64,000 nucleotides of DNA from Lacticaseibacillus kribbianus. GTDB taxonomy: Bacteria; Bacillota; Bacilli; Lactobacillales; Lactobacillaceae. The stretch covers positions 1,116,001-1,180,000 of the forward strand of contig NZ_JAIPUL010000001.1 of the NCBI RefSeq assembly GCF_020180945.1, written 5' to 3'. The translations under genes were made by a program, and so were the position numbers. Positions within the stretch are counted from its first letter, which is position 1; each line of letters opens with the position of its first letter. Shown piece by piece: positions 40,446-48,805 of the stretch. The notes beneath the pieces are model-generated. The model was not told where the DNA came from. It worked only from the letters and a program-made list of their open reading frames with translations, and made no database searches.

Positions 40446-40709
40446 TCACCAAGAAATGCCGTGGGCGGTCAAAAACGCCTCCTTGGCCGCACGTGCCTGG
40501 TGCTTGAAGTGCCACTCGGCCGACAGCGCGTCGTGCTTGTCTTCAAAGGCCTCGGCATACAAAAGCCGCACCGGCCGGCGCGCCTTGGTGTACTTGGCGC
40601 CGCGCCCGGCGTTGTGCGTCGCCACGCGCTGGCCGACGTCATCGGTGAAGCCGCCGTAAAAGGTTCCGTCCGCGCAGAGCAGGACATAGAAGTAGTAGGG
40701 TTTAGCCAT
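40446..40709 (-). CDS. GIY-YIG domain protein (UPF0213)
   Basis: An 87-residue single-domain GIY-YIG protein: [20 protein letters not shown] (Y-Y ... Y-G-G) and the Arg/His region [26 protein letters not shown], with [16 protein letters not shown]. Family members are small nucleases of unclear role, possibly in repair. Start 40709 overlaps the methyltransferase stop by eight bases, so the two are coupled; the pair is common in Firmicutes. Confidence 0.88.
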   Translation of the reverse strand: MAKPYYFYVLLCADGTFYGGFTDDVGQRVATHNAGRGAKYTKARRPVRLLYAEAFEDKHDALSAEWHFKHQARAAKEAFLTAHGISW

Positions 40710-41433
40710 ACAGCAGTCGTGAGACCTCCGTTGTGTACTGGCCATCCGTGCCGTACACCGTGACCGGCGGCAGAATGCGAATGCCGTCGGGCTTGCCGGC
40801 CTTGATGCCCTCGATCAGCACCATATTGGCCTCGCGGTCGGCCCGCGGGTGGACGAAGCGCAGCCGCTTGGGGGCCAGGTGCGCCGCGCGCATGGTCTCC
40901 AGCAGCTCGGCCAGCCGGTCCGGCCGGTGGACGAAGAAGGCCTTGCCCTGGTAGCGCAACAGCCCGGCCGTCACCCGGCAGACCGTCGCGAAGTCGGTGG
41001 TCAGCTCGTGGCGCGCCAGCGCAAGGTGTTCATTGGGGTTTTGCACGCTGCCCGGCTGCACCTTGAAGTACGGTGGGTTGCAGGTCACCACGTCAACCGA
41101 GTCGTTGGCCACCACAAGCGGTGTGTCCTTGAGGTCCAGCTGGTGCACGTCGACGTTGGTGAAGCCGTTGAGCGCAACGGAGCGCTGGGCCATGTCGGCC
41201 AGGCGCGGCTGCAGCTCAATCAAGGTCACCTGCCGGCGCGTCCGCTGCGCCACGAACAGGCCGACGGCGCCGTTGCCGGCCGCCAGATCCACCACGCGCG
41301 AGGTCGGCTTGACCTCCGCAAAGTCCGCCAGAAGCACGGCGTCCAGCGAAAAGGCGAACACCGTTTTGGATTGAATGATCTGCACGCCGGCGCCCTGCAG
41401 CCGGTCGATGCGCTCGTCATCTTGTAATGTCAT
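40702..41433 (-). CDS. tRNA1(Val) A37 N6-methyltransferase-like (TrmN6/YabB family)
   Basis: A 243-residue class I methyltransferase. SAM motif [14 protein letters not shown], catalytic NPPY in [11 protein letters not shown], and an N-terminal [32 protein letters not shown] that marks the TrmN6/YabB family. By family knowledge it methylates N6 of A37 in a tRNA. Start 41433 fits AGGGGG six bases upstream; the ATG at 41439 is too close. Confidence 0.88.
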   Translation of the reverse strand: MTLQDDERIDRLQGAGVQIIQSKTVFAFSLDAVLLADFAEVKPTSRVVDLAAGNGAVGLFVAQRTRRQVTLIELQPRLADMAQRSVALNGFTNVDVHQLDLKDTPLVVANDSVDVVTCNPPYFKVQPGSVQNPNEHLALARHELTTDFATVCRVTAGLLRYQGKAFFVHRPDRLAELLETMRAAHLAPKRLRFVHPRADREANMVLIEGIKAGKPDGIRILPPVTVYGTDGQYTTEVSRLLYG

Positions 41434-41498
41434 CGTCATCCCCCTAATCGTTGCCTTCAATGATACCATCTCGCGCTGGTCGGCGCACGGCCGTGTGG

Positions 41499-41504
41499 TA
41501 TAAT
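41499..41504 (+). promoter_or_regulatory. -10 element of plsC
   Basis: TATAAT preceded by TGTGG, 34 bases before plsC. The -35 (CTGGTC, 41476-41481) is poor. Confidence 0.6.
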
Positions 41505-41537
41505 GATGCAAGCAATTTACCCAAAGGAAGTGGCCAG

Positions 41538-42191
41538 ATGTTTTACCGATTCATTCGCGCCGTTGCCAAGTTCCTGATCTTGATCATCAACGGCAACACG
41601 CACTACGAGAACAAGGCGGCGCTGCCCGACGGCCCCTACGTGCTGGTCGGACCGCACCGCACCTGGTGGGACCCGATCTTCTTCGCCGTGGCCGGCAGCC
41701 CAAGGCGCTACGGCTTCATGGCCAAGGAGGAGCTGTTCCACAACCCGATTCTGCGGTGGATCCTGGTGCACGCCAATGCCTTCGGGGTCAACCGCGCCAA
41801 CCCGGGCCCGAGCGTGATCAAGACCCCGGTCAAGATGATCAAGAACCAGGACCTGTCGATCATCGTGTTCCCCTCTGGCACCCGCTACTCCAACCAGCTC
41901 AAAGGCGGCGCGATTCTGATCGCCAAGCTGGCCCGCGTGCCGCTGGTGCCGGCCGTCTACCAGGGGCCGGTGAAGTTCTCGCAGCTGTTTTTGCGCAAGC
42001 GCGTCACCGTGCGCTTCGGCGACCCGATCGCCGTGCCCGGCGGTCGGCTGACCGAGGACCAGACCAAGGCGCTGGGCGATCAGATGCAGGCCGCGTTCGA
42101 TGCCCTGGACCACGACATCGACCCGAACTTCACCTATGTTCCGGACCAAAAGAAGTACGAGCAGGAAAAACAGGCCGGCAAGCTCAAGTAG
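41538..42191 (+). CDS. plsC: 1-acyl-sn-glycerol-3-phosphate acyltransferase-like (PlsC)
   Basis: A 217-residue membrane-associated acyltransferase that would make phosphatidic acid from lysophosphatidic acid. It has the HX4D motif as HRTWWD near residue 41, an acyl-acceptor block GVNRANPG, and FPSGTR, where the usual Glu of EGTR is Ser. The N-terminus is hydrophobic (FIRAVAKFLILII). Start after AAAGGAAG. Shares a transcript with the permease 19 bases on. Confidence 0.85.
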   Translation: MFYRFIRAVAKFLILIINGNTHYENKAALPDGPYVLVGPHRTWWDPIFFAVAGSPRRYGFMAKEELFHNPILRWILVHANAFGVNRANPGPSVIKTPVKMIKNQDLSIIVFPSGTRYSNQLKGGAILIAKLARVPLVPAVYQGPVKFSQLFLRKRVTVRFGDPIAVPGGRLTEDQTKALGDQMQAAFDALDHDIDPNFTYVPDQKKYEQEKQAGKLK

Positions 42192-42210
42192 CCGCAGGAA
42201 GGACAATCTC

Positions 42211-43596
42211 ATGACGTTATGGCAACGACTGACCGCCAAGCCCGATCTGGATAAGACCCTGGCGGCCGACCACCAGCTGGCACGCACGCTGACCACCCGC
42301 GACCTGATCGTGCTGGGCATCGGCGCCGTGATCGGCACGGGCATCTTCATCCTGCCGGGCACCGTCGCCGCCACCACCAGTGGGCCAGCCATCACGCTGG
42401 CCTTTGTTTTGGCCGCGGTGGTGTGCAGCCTCGCCGCCATGTGCTACGCCGAGTTCGCCTCGGCGCTGCCGGTGGCGGGATCTGCCTATGCGTACGGCAA
42501 CATCGTGTTCGGCCAGATTTTCGGCTGGATCATCGGCTGGGCGCTGATTCTCGAGTACATGCTGGCGGTCGCGGCGGTGTCCACCAGCTTCGCCGCCTAC
42601 TTCCAAAGCCTGCTGAGCGGCTTTGGCCTCACCATTCCCAAGGACCTGGCCGGCGCCTTCGACCCGGCCCACGGCACCTACGTCAACCTGATTGCCGTGG
42701 TGGTGGTCCTGATCATCGGCTTCCTACTGTCGCGCGGGATGTCGACATCGATGAAGGTCAACCGCGCGATGGTGGTCGTCAAGCTTGCAATCATCGCCCT
42801 GTTCGTGGTGGTCGGCGCGTTTTACATCCGCCCGGTGCACTGGCAGCCCTACCTGCCCTTCGGCTTCAAGGGCGTGCTCGCCGGCGCGTCCTTGGTCTTC
42901 TTCGCCTACCTCGGCTTCGACGCGGTGTCCGCCTCGGCGCCCGAGGTGCGTGACCCGCAAAAAACGCTGCCGCGCGGCATCATCGGCACGCTGATCATCG
43001 CGACGCTGCTGTACGTCGCCGTCGCCGTGGTGCTGACCGGCATCGTGTCCTACACCCGGCTCGACGTCGCCGATCCGGTGTCCTACGCGCTGGCCCTGAT
43101 CCACCAGCCGCAGCTGGGCGGCATCATCGCGCTCGGCGCCCTGGCCGGGATGTTCACGATGATGGTCACCATGATCTACTCCTCCAGCCGGCTGGTGTAC
43201 GCCATCGGCCGCGACGGCCTCTTGCCGCAGTGGTTCGGCCACGTCTCGCGCAAGCTGCCGCTCAACGCGCTGTGGACCGTCACCCTGGTCATCGCCGTGA
43301 TGGGCGGGCTGGTGCCACTGACGCAACTGGTCAACCTGGTCAACATCGGCACCCTGATCGCCTTTGCGTTCGTGTCGCTGGGCATCATCCCACTGCGCCG
43401 CCACGAGCGCATCGAAAACCACGGCTTTCAGGTGCCGGGCTACCCGGTCGTGCCGGTGATCTCCTTCCTGTTCTGCCTGCTTTTGATGAGCCAGCTGAGC
43501 CGCGAGACCTGGCTGATGAGCTTGGTCTGGTTCGGCCTCGGCCTTGTCGTCTACTTTGCCTATGGCTTCCGGCACCAGGGCAAGGTCCAAGACTGA
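42211..43596 (+). CDS. APC-family amino acid permease
   Basis: A 461-residue transporter with about 12 membrane segments. The APC signature LIVLGIGAVIGTGIFILPG lies at about residues 30-49 and the FAYLGFDAVSASAPEVRDPQKTLPRGI block near 230-260. It resembles the cationic/YfnA-type branch of the family. The substrate cannot be told. Start follows AGGAAGG. Ends before a strong two-way terminator. Confidence 0.9.
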   Translation: MTLWQRLTAKPDLDKTLAADHQLARTLTTRDLIVLGIGAVIGTGIFILPGTVAATTSGPAITLAFVLAAVVCSLAAMCYAEFASALPVAGSAYAYGNIVFGQIFGWIIGWALILEYMLAVAAVSTSFAAYFQSLLSGFGLTIPKDLAGAFDPAHGTYVNLIAVVVVLIIGFLLSRGMSTSMKVNRAMVVVKLAIIALFVVVGAFYIRPVHWQPYLPFGFKGVLAGASLVFFAYLGFDAVSASAPEVRDPQKTLPRGIIGTLIIATLLYVAVAVVLTGIVSYTRLDVADPVSYALALIHQPQLGGIIALGALAGMFTMMVTMIYSSSRLVYAIGRDGLLPQWFGHVSRKLPLNALWTVTLVIAVMGGLVPLTQLVNLVNIGTLIAFAFVSLGIIPLRRHERIENHGFQVPGYPVVPVISFLFCLLLMSQLSRETWLMSLVWFGLGLVVYFAYGFRHQGKVQD

Positions 43597-43660
43597 AGCG
43601 CCGCACAGGCCCCGCGCCGGGTCTGCGTGTTGCCCGGTTACACCCCATCTCACCCACCCA

Positions 43661-43705
43661 AAAACAACTCGGCGACTTTGCCACGCAAAGTCGCCGAGTT
43701 GTTTT
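43661..43705. terminator. Bidirectional terminator between permease and exporter genes
   Basis: A 20-bp stem: AAAACAACTCGGCGACTTTG pairs with CAAAGTCGCCGAGTTGTTTT, loop CCACG. Confidence 0.95.
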
Positions 43706-43728
43706 GATGTGCCGATGTGTCGGCTTGC

Positions 43729-45513
43729 TTAGTCCACGTCGCCGTTTTGGAGCCGGTACATGTCGTAGTAGCGGCCTTGCTTGGCCAGCAGTTGGTCGTG
43801 CGTGCCCGACTCGATGATGCGGCCGGCGTCGAGCACCAGGATCAGGTTGGCGTCCTTGATGGTCGACAGGCGGTGCGCAATGGCAATCGTCGTGCGGCCC
43901 TGCCGGATGCGGCGCAGGCCTTCCTGGATCACCGACTCGGTTTCCGTGTCGATGTTGGCCGTTGCCTCGTCGAGCACCAGAATCTTGGGATCGGTGACGA
44001 CGGTACGGGCGAAGCTCAACAGCTGGCGCTCGCCGCTTGAAAACTGGCTGCCGCCCTCGATCACCCGCGCGTGGTAGGTGTTGGGCAGCTTATCGATGAA
44101 GCGGTCGGCCTGCACGAACTTCGCAGCGGCGACGACCTGATCATCGGTGATGTCCTCATTGAACAGGCGGATGTTGGACGACACGTCGCCGTAGAACATG
44201 AAGGAGTCCTGCAGCACCAAGCCGAGCTTGCGGCGCAGCTCCGTCATCGGGTAGTCGCGGATGTCCACGTCGTCGATCAGGATCTCGCCGGTGCCGAACT
44301 CGTAAAAGCGCATCATCACGTTGATGATCGACGACTTGCCCGAGCCGGTGTGCCCGACCAACGCGACGGTTTCGCCGGGATTGGCGACGAAGCTGATGTC
44401 GTGCAGAATCTCGTGGACGCCGTCGTAGGCGAAGCTGACGTGACGGAACTCGATTTTACCCACCGCAATGGTCGCGCTGGCACCCGGGTTTTGGCTCGGG
44501 GCATACTCGGTGTTGTCCATGATGCGGAAAATGCGGCTGCCCGCAACCACGCCGTCCTGGAAGCTCGACAGCGAATCCATCATGTTGGTCATCGGGTTGA
44601 AGAAGTTGGACACGTAGGTGGTGAAGGCGTAGATCACACCGGCCTGCACGAAGTTGTCCATCGACATCACACCGAACGCCCCGAGCACGGCGACCAAGGC
44701 CAGACTGTACAGCAGGTTGATGATCGGCGACAGCAGAAGCGAGTTGGTGCGGATCATCGCGTTGCGCGTGTCCAGGTACTCGTTGTTGGTGGCCTCGAAC
44801 TCGCTTGCGATGCGCTTCTCCTGGCGGAACTGCTGGATGATGCCGATGCCTTCAATCGACTCGTTGAGCTTGGTGTTCAGCTCCGAAAGCTTCTCACGCA
44901 TGTGGCGGTAAACCTTGCTGGAGTAGTGGCTGTAGTACCAGATGGCCAAAATCAGCACCGGCAGGAACGCCAGCACCAGAAGCGACACCTTGGCGTTGAG
45001 CGCATACATCATCATGAAGCTTGAGACAATCGAGAACAGCCCGACGATGACGCTCAGGATCACGTTCCAAAAGTCGGTCATGGTCATGGTGTCGTTGGTC
45101 ACGCGGCTGACGATCGAGCCGGCCGGTGTCTGGTCGAAGTAGCGCATTCCAAGCGAATGCAGCTTCTTGAACAGCTGGCGGCGCACGTCCTCAAGCCCGC
45201 GCTCGGCGCCCATCGAGAACAGGAAAGTCTGGAAGAACTGGAACACGGCCTTGATCACCGTGCCCAGCGCATACAGCCCCCCGAAGGCAAAAATGATGGC
45301 GGTGGTCGCGCTCATTTTGCTCAGGAAGTGGTCCATGTAGTACTGCAGAATCTGCGGCAGCACCACGTTGGCGCCGGCCAAAAGCGCGGCGGCCAAAAGC
45401 GCGCCGAGGAACTGCTTCTTGTACGGCCTGGTGTAGCCCAAAAGCCGCTTCATGATGTGCACCTGCTCCTTGAACGGAATGCTTCTCGCCCAGGCGCTTT
45501 CGTATTTAGCCAA
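43729..45513 (-). CDS. ABC exporter half-transporter, LmrD/YheH-like
   Basis: A 594-residue type IV ABC exporter subunit with six membrane segments and a C-terminal ATPase. Walker A VGHTGSGKSS, Walker B ILVLDEATANID with the catalytic Glu, but a degenerate signature FSSGERQ. Start TTG at 45513 is proposed from AAGGTG six bases upstream and the family N-terminus (AWARSIPFKEQ). It overlaps its partner by eight bases. With the partner it forms a heterodimeric multidrug-type pump with one active ATP site. Confidence 0.9.
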   Translation of the reverse strand: MAKYESAWARSIPFKEQVHIMKRLLGYTRPYKKQFLGALLAAALLAGANVVLPQILQYYMDHFLSKMSATTAIIFAFGGLYALGTVIKAVFQFFQTFLFSMGAERGLEDVRRQLFKKLHSLGMRYFDQTPAGSIVSRVTNDTMTMTDFWNVILSVIVGLFSIVSSFMMMYALNAKVSLLVLAFLPVLILAIWYYSHYSSKVYRHMREKLSELNTKLNESIEGIGIIQQFRQEKRIASEFEATNNEYLDTRNAMIRTNSLLLSPIINLLYSLALVAVLGAFGVMSMDNFVQAGVIYAFTTYVSNFFNPMTNMMDSLSSFQDGVVAGSRIFRIMDNTEYAPSQNPGASATIAVGKIEFRHVSFAYDGVHEILHDISFVANPGETVALVGHTGSGKSSIINVMMRFYEFGTGEILIDDVDIRDYPMTELRRKLGLVLQDSFMFYGDVSSNIRLFNEDITDDQVVAAAKFVQADRFIDKLPNTYHARVIEGGSQFSSGERQLLSFARTVVTDPKILVLDEATANIDTETESVIQEGLRRIRQGRTTIAIAHRLSTIKDANLILVLDAGRIIESGTHDQLLAKQGRYYDMYRLQNGDVD

Positions 45514-47260
45514 GTCGTTCACCTTCAATCTTTTGTTCGAGTTCCTGCTTCGCCCACATCTCGGCGTACCAGCCGTGATTGGCCAACAGCTCGTCGTGGG
45601 TGCCGCGCTCGATCACGTGACCGTCCTCGAGCACGATGATCTCGTTGGCATGCATCACGGATGACAGGCGCTGGGCCGCGATGATCGTGGTCTTGTTGGC
45701 CCGCACATCCTTGAGGTTACCCAGGATCTCGTTTTCCGTCTTCGCGTCAACCGCGGACAGCGAATCGTCGAGGATCAACAGCTCAGGGGTCGTGATCACG
45801 GCACGGGCGATGGACAGGCGCTGCTTTTGGCCCCCGGACAGAGAGACCCCGCGCTCGCCGACCAGCGTCCCGTAACCCTCGGCGAAGTCCAGGATGTCGT
45901 CGTGGACGGCGCTTTCGCGCGCCGCCTCCTCGACCTGGCCCTGGGCCTTGTCGAAGCTTGAGAAGCGGATGTTGTCCGCCACGGTGGTCGAGAACAGGAA
46001 GTTATCCTGCGGCACGTAGCCGATGGAATCCAGCAGCGCGTCCAGCGTGTAACGCCGGATGTCGTGGCCGCCGAACTCGATCACCCCAGAGTAGTCGTCG
46101 AACTCGCGCAACAGCAGCTTGAAAATGGTGCTCTTGCCCGCGCCGACGCGCCCGACGATGCCAAGCGTCTGCCCCTCGCGCAGCGTGAAGTGCACGTTGA
46201 CCAGGGTCGCGTGGTCATCCCCCGGGTAGCTGAACTTGTTGACCTTGAAGCGGATGTCGCCGTGCGCCGGGGCCGCGATGGCGTCCGGAGCCTCGATGAT
46301 CGCGCTTTTCTCCTGCAGCAGGCTGTTGACGCGGTCATACGACGCGTTCCCGCGCTCCAAGATGTTGAACAGCCGGCCGATGGCAAACATCGGCCAAACC
46401 AGCGAGGCAACGTAGGAGACGAAGGAGACCAGCTGTCCGATGGTGATCTGGCTGGTCAGCACCAGGTGGCCGCCGTAGACGATGGTGATGACGTAGGTGA
46501 TGCCCATAATGATGCTGGTGGTCGGGTCGAACAGGGCGTCCAAGAAGTTGACCTTCTTGTTGATCAGGATGGTCTTGTCGACGATCTTGTTGAAGTCGGC
46601 GGTGTCCTCCGCCTCCTGGCCAAAGGTCTTGATCACCTTGATGCCGGAGACGGACTCCTGCGTCTTGTCGTTCAGGCGCGAGAAGGCCGCCTGCGAGCGC
46701 GCGAACGCCGCGTGCAGCCGCATGCCGAGCTTGCGCGCCATCACCGCCAGAAGCGGCATCGGCAAAATCGCGAGGATGGTCAGGCGCCAGTCAACAAAGA
46801 AGATCATCGCAAGGATCGTCGTGCCGCCGGTGATGATGGAGTCGAACAGCGTGAGGATGCCGGCGCCGGCCACGTTTTGAATCGCGTTGAGGTCGTTGGT
46901 CGCGTGGGCCATCAGATCCCCGGTACGGTGGCGCTGGTAGAACGTCGCGTCCATCTTCATGAAGTGCCAAAACAGGCGCGTGCGCAGCGTTTTTTCAAGC
47001 TTCGCCGCCCCACCCCAGATGGCGTTGCGCCACCCGAAGCGAAACAGGTACTGGCCGACCCCGGCCGCCAGGAGCAGCGCGAGCCACAACAGCAGCCGGT
47101 CAGTGGTCAGGCTGCTGGCGTCCATGGCGTCAACCAGCGTGCCAATCACTTTCGGCGGGATCAGATTCACCAGGGCCACCAGCGCGAGGAACAGAATGCC
47201 AAGCCCGTAACGCTTGCGCTCCTGCGCGAAGTACCAGCCCAATTTTTTGAAAATACCCAA
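45506..47260 (-). CDS. ABC exporter half-transporter, LmrC/YheI-like
   Basis: A 584-residue ABC exporter subunit. Walker A VGRVGAGKST, a canonical LSGGQ signature (GVSLSGGQKQR), but Walker B ELLILDDSLSAVD has Asp where the catalytic Glu is expected. This is the complement of its partner, as in LmrCD and TM287/288. Start TTG at 47260 lies six bases after GGAGG. A good promoter lies upstream. Substrate unknown; drugs and lipids are typical. Confidence 0.9.
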   Translation of the reverse strand: MGIFKKLGWYFAQERKRYGLGILFLALVALVNLIPPKVIGTLVDAMDASSLTTDRLLLWLALLLAAGVGQYLFRFGWRNAIWGGAAKLEKTLRTRLFWHFMKMDATFYQRHRTGDLMAHATNDLNAIQNVAGAGILTLFDSIITGGTTILAMIFFVDWRLTILAILPMPLLAVMARKLGMRLHAAFARSQAAFSRLNDKTQESVSGIKVIKTFGQEAEDTADFNKIVDKTILINKKVNFLDALFDPTTSIIMGITYVITIVYGGHLVLTSQITIGQLVSFVSYVASLVWPMFAIGRLFNILERGNASYDRVNSLLQEKSAIIEAPDAIAAPAHGDIRFKVNKFSYPGDDHATLVNVHFTLREGQTLGIVGRVGAGKSTIFKLLLREFDDYSGVIEFGGHDIRRYTLDALLDSIGYVPQDNFLFSTTVADNIRFSSFDKAQGQVEEAARESAVHDDILDFAEGYGTLVGERGVSLSGGQKQRLSIARAVITTPELLILDDSLSAVDAKTENEILGNLKDVRANKTTIIAAQRLSSVMHANEIIVLEDGHVIERGTHDELLANHGWYAEMWAKQELEQKIEGERLG

Positions 47261-47292
47261 GAGATGCCTCCAATAAATGAGATTGTTTGAAA

Positions 47293-47322
47293 ATTATAGA
47301 ATAATTCGGTGAACAATTGCAA
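47293..47322 (-). promoter_or_regulatory. Promoter of the LmrCD-like exporter operon
   Basis: -35 TTGCAA (47322-47317), 18 bases, -10 TATAAT (47298-47293). Confidence 0.8.
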
Positions 47323-47351
47323 ACAGGCTGCTGAGAGCGGCCGGTGCAAGC

Positions 47352-47386
47352 GCAAAACAAAACGGCCCGACCCACAACGGGGCCGA
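47352..47386 (-). terminator. Terminator of the yneF-like gene
   Basis: CGGCCC and GGGCCG arms with an A-rich flank at 47353-47362 as U-tract. Confidence 0.65.
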
Positions 47387-47404
47387 ACCGCTTCCCAGAC
47401 AGTT

Positions 47405-47623
47405 CTACTTCGAACGCTTCTGCGCCTGCTTCATCTGCTGCATCATCTGGTTCAGCTTCTTTTCGGAAGGCTTTTGACCCATTGATAACATCATACTGCG
47501 CATCATGTCCTCGTTAACTGGGGGGTTATCGCGGAAATACTTCTTCATATAAGCTCGGGCACCGAAAAAGCCGGCAACGGCGCCGACCAGCAGCCCGAGA
47601 ATCAGTCCTAACACGAATGGCAT
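47405..47623 (-). CDS. yneF: YneF/UPF0154 membrane protein
   Basis: A 72-residue protein with one N-terminal membrane segment (MPFVLGLILGLLVGAVAGFFGARAY), then NPPVNEDMMRSMMLSMGQKPSEKKLNQMMQQMK, the UPF0154 signature. No known function. Start 47623 with GGGGAGG upstream. Confidence 0.92.
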   Translation of the reverse strand: MPFVLGLILGLLVGAVAGFFGARAYMKKYFRDNPPVNEDMMRSMMLSMGQKPSEKKLNQMMQQMKQAQKRSK

Positions 47624-47692
47624 TGTCAATCCTCCCCTCTGTGATTTTCTCAACATTAACTATTGTACAAAAGCTCGCGACGCTTTGAAAGC

Positions 47693-47938
47693 CTAATCTT
47701 CGCGGAGACCGCGTTTGCGCTGAATCTCGCGCACCTTCTCCGGCGTGACTTCCTTGCCCGCCTTGGTGTAAAAGGCCGTGGTCTCCAGCTGTTCGCGGAA
47801 CCCGGCGCGAAAATCCTTGAGGAAGGCCTCACGCAGCGCCTTGCGCTCCGCGACCTCCGCCTCCGTCAGGCCGAATTCCTTATCCTTGCGGGCCAGCTCG
47901 TTGATCCGATCCAGCCGCTCCTGTGGTTGTTGTGCCAT
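47693..47938 (-). CDS. YnzC/UPF0291 (DUF896) protein
   Basis: An 81-residue, highly charged helical protein. The family pattern is RLDRINELARKDKEFGLTEAEVAERKALREAFLKDFRAGFREQLE. In Bacillus such genes are linked to the SOS operon; here it stands between yneF-like and a small gene. Start 47938 after GGGGAGG. Confidence 0.9.
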   Translation of the reverse strand: MAQQPQERLDRINELARKDKEFGLTEAEVAERKALREAFLKDFRAGFREQLETTAFYTKAGKEVTPEKVREIQRKRGLRED

Positions 47939-47986
47939 CTCTGCCACCTCCCCGCGCGGCCCTAGCCGCGCAATCTCAATCAAGTC

Positions 47987-48160
47987 TTAATTCAGGTGCA
48001 GCGTCCCGACCCGGTAACCCTCCGGCGCCTGGCCGGGAAACGGGGCCGCCGCCAGCATCTGTCGGTACTCCTGGGCGCGACGCTCGGCGTGAAAGCCCTT
48101 GATCAGCTTCGTGGGCTCGCCTGGCTGATCGTAGTAAACAATGTAGATAATCGAATCCAT
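47987..48160 (-). CDS. Small 57-residue protein of unknown function
   Basis: A short gene: starts MDSIIYIVYYDQ, then a charged middle (KLIKGFHAERRAQEYRQML) and ends YRVGTLHLN. The start has an excellent site, GGAGGGG with seven bases to ATG. No membrane segment. A YCII-like or regulatory fold is possible but not shown. It probably shares a transcript with the DUF896 gene 48 bases downstream. Confidence 0.7.
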   Translation of the reverse strand: MDSIIYIVYYDQPGEPTKLIKGFHAERRAQEYRQMLAAAPFPGQAPEGYRVGTLHLN

Positions 48161-48311
48161 GCGCACCCCTCCACTTCTGTGTCGCCGCGCAGCGCGCGGT
48201 GGTGCTAATTGTGCCAGCCCGCCGGCCTACCCGCTTGCCGACTGCGATTCCAAGCAAAAGGCCGCGGCGTCGTCCAAGCCGGCGTCTTCGCCCGCGGGTC
48301 TTCGCTCTTGC

Positions 48312-48341
48312 AACAAAAAAGGCCGCGGATGCGGCCCCTTT
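48312..48341 (-). terminator. Terminator of rplS
   Basis: GGCCGC-GGAT-GCGGCC with an A-run at 48314-48320 as U-tract. Confidence 0.88.
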
Positions 48342-48343
48342 GA

Positions 48344-48691
48344 TTAACGACGCTTCTCTTTGATACGAGCAGCCTTCCCGCGCAGTGCACGCAGGTAGTA
48401 GAGCTTCGCACGCCGAACTTGGCCGTGACGAACGACTTCGATCTTCTCAACACGCGGGGTGTTCAGAGGGAAGGTACGTTCAACGCCGACGCCGCTGGAA
48501 ATCTTGCGGACCGTGTAGGTGGCGGAGATCCCGGAGCCGCGACGCTTGATTACGACGCCTTCGAAGATCTGGATACGTTCGCGTTCGCCTTCGACGATCT
48601 TGGCGTGGACGCGGACGGTGTCACCAGGGCGGAAGTCTGGGATATCGTCACGGAGCTGAGACTTCGTGATTTCTTGAATCAATGGGTTCAT
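48344..48691 (-). CDS. rplS: 50S ribosomal protein L19
   Basis: A 115-residue L19 at the subunit interface. Conserved: [35 protein letters not shown], the [32 protein letters not shown] block and [22 protein letters not shown]. Own promoter and leader; separate from the trmD operon here. Confidence 0.98.
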   Translation of the reverse strand: MNPLIQEITKSQLRDDIPDFRPGDTVRVHAKIVEGERERIQIFEGVVIKRRGSGISATYTVRKISSGVGVERTFPLNTPRVEKIEVVRHGQVRRAKLYYLRALRGKAARIKEKRR

Positions 48692-48699
48692 AGCTAGTT

Positions 48700-48767
48700 C
48701 TCCTTATTTCCGACATTCATAATCATCCCGACCAGCGGAACATCGTTGCTGTTGTGAGTTATCACAA
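48700..48767 (-). promoter_or_regulatory. rplS leader, possible L19 feedback RNA
   Basis: About 70 bases between the promoter and ribosome site contain CCGCTGGTCGGG-type pairing and TTGTGATAACTCACAA, an inverted repeat (TTGTGA/TCACAA). Firmicutes rplS genes often have an L19 leader; identity not proven. Confidence 0.45.
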
Positions 48768-48773
48768 GTAAGT

Positions 48774-48802
48774 AGTTTAACATAGCGCCCGCCGGCTGTA
48801 AA
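48774..48802 (-). promoter_or_regulatory. Promoter of rplS
   Basis: -35 TTTACA (48802-48797), 17 bases, -10 TAAACT (48779-48774). Confidence 0.8.
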
Positions 48803-48805
48803 GGA

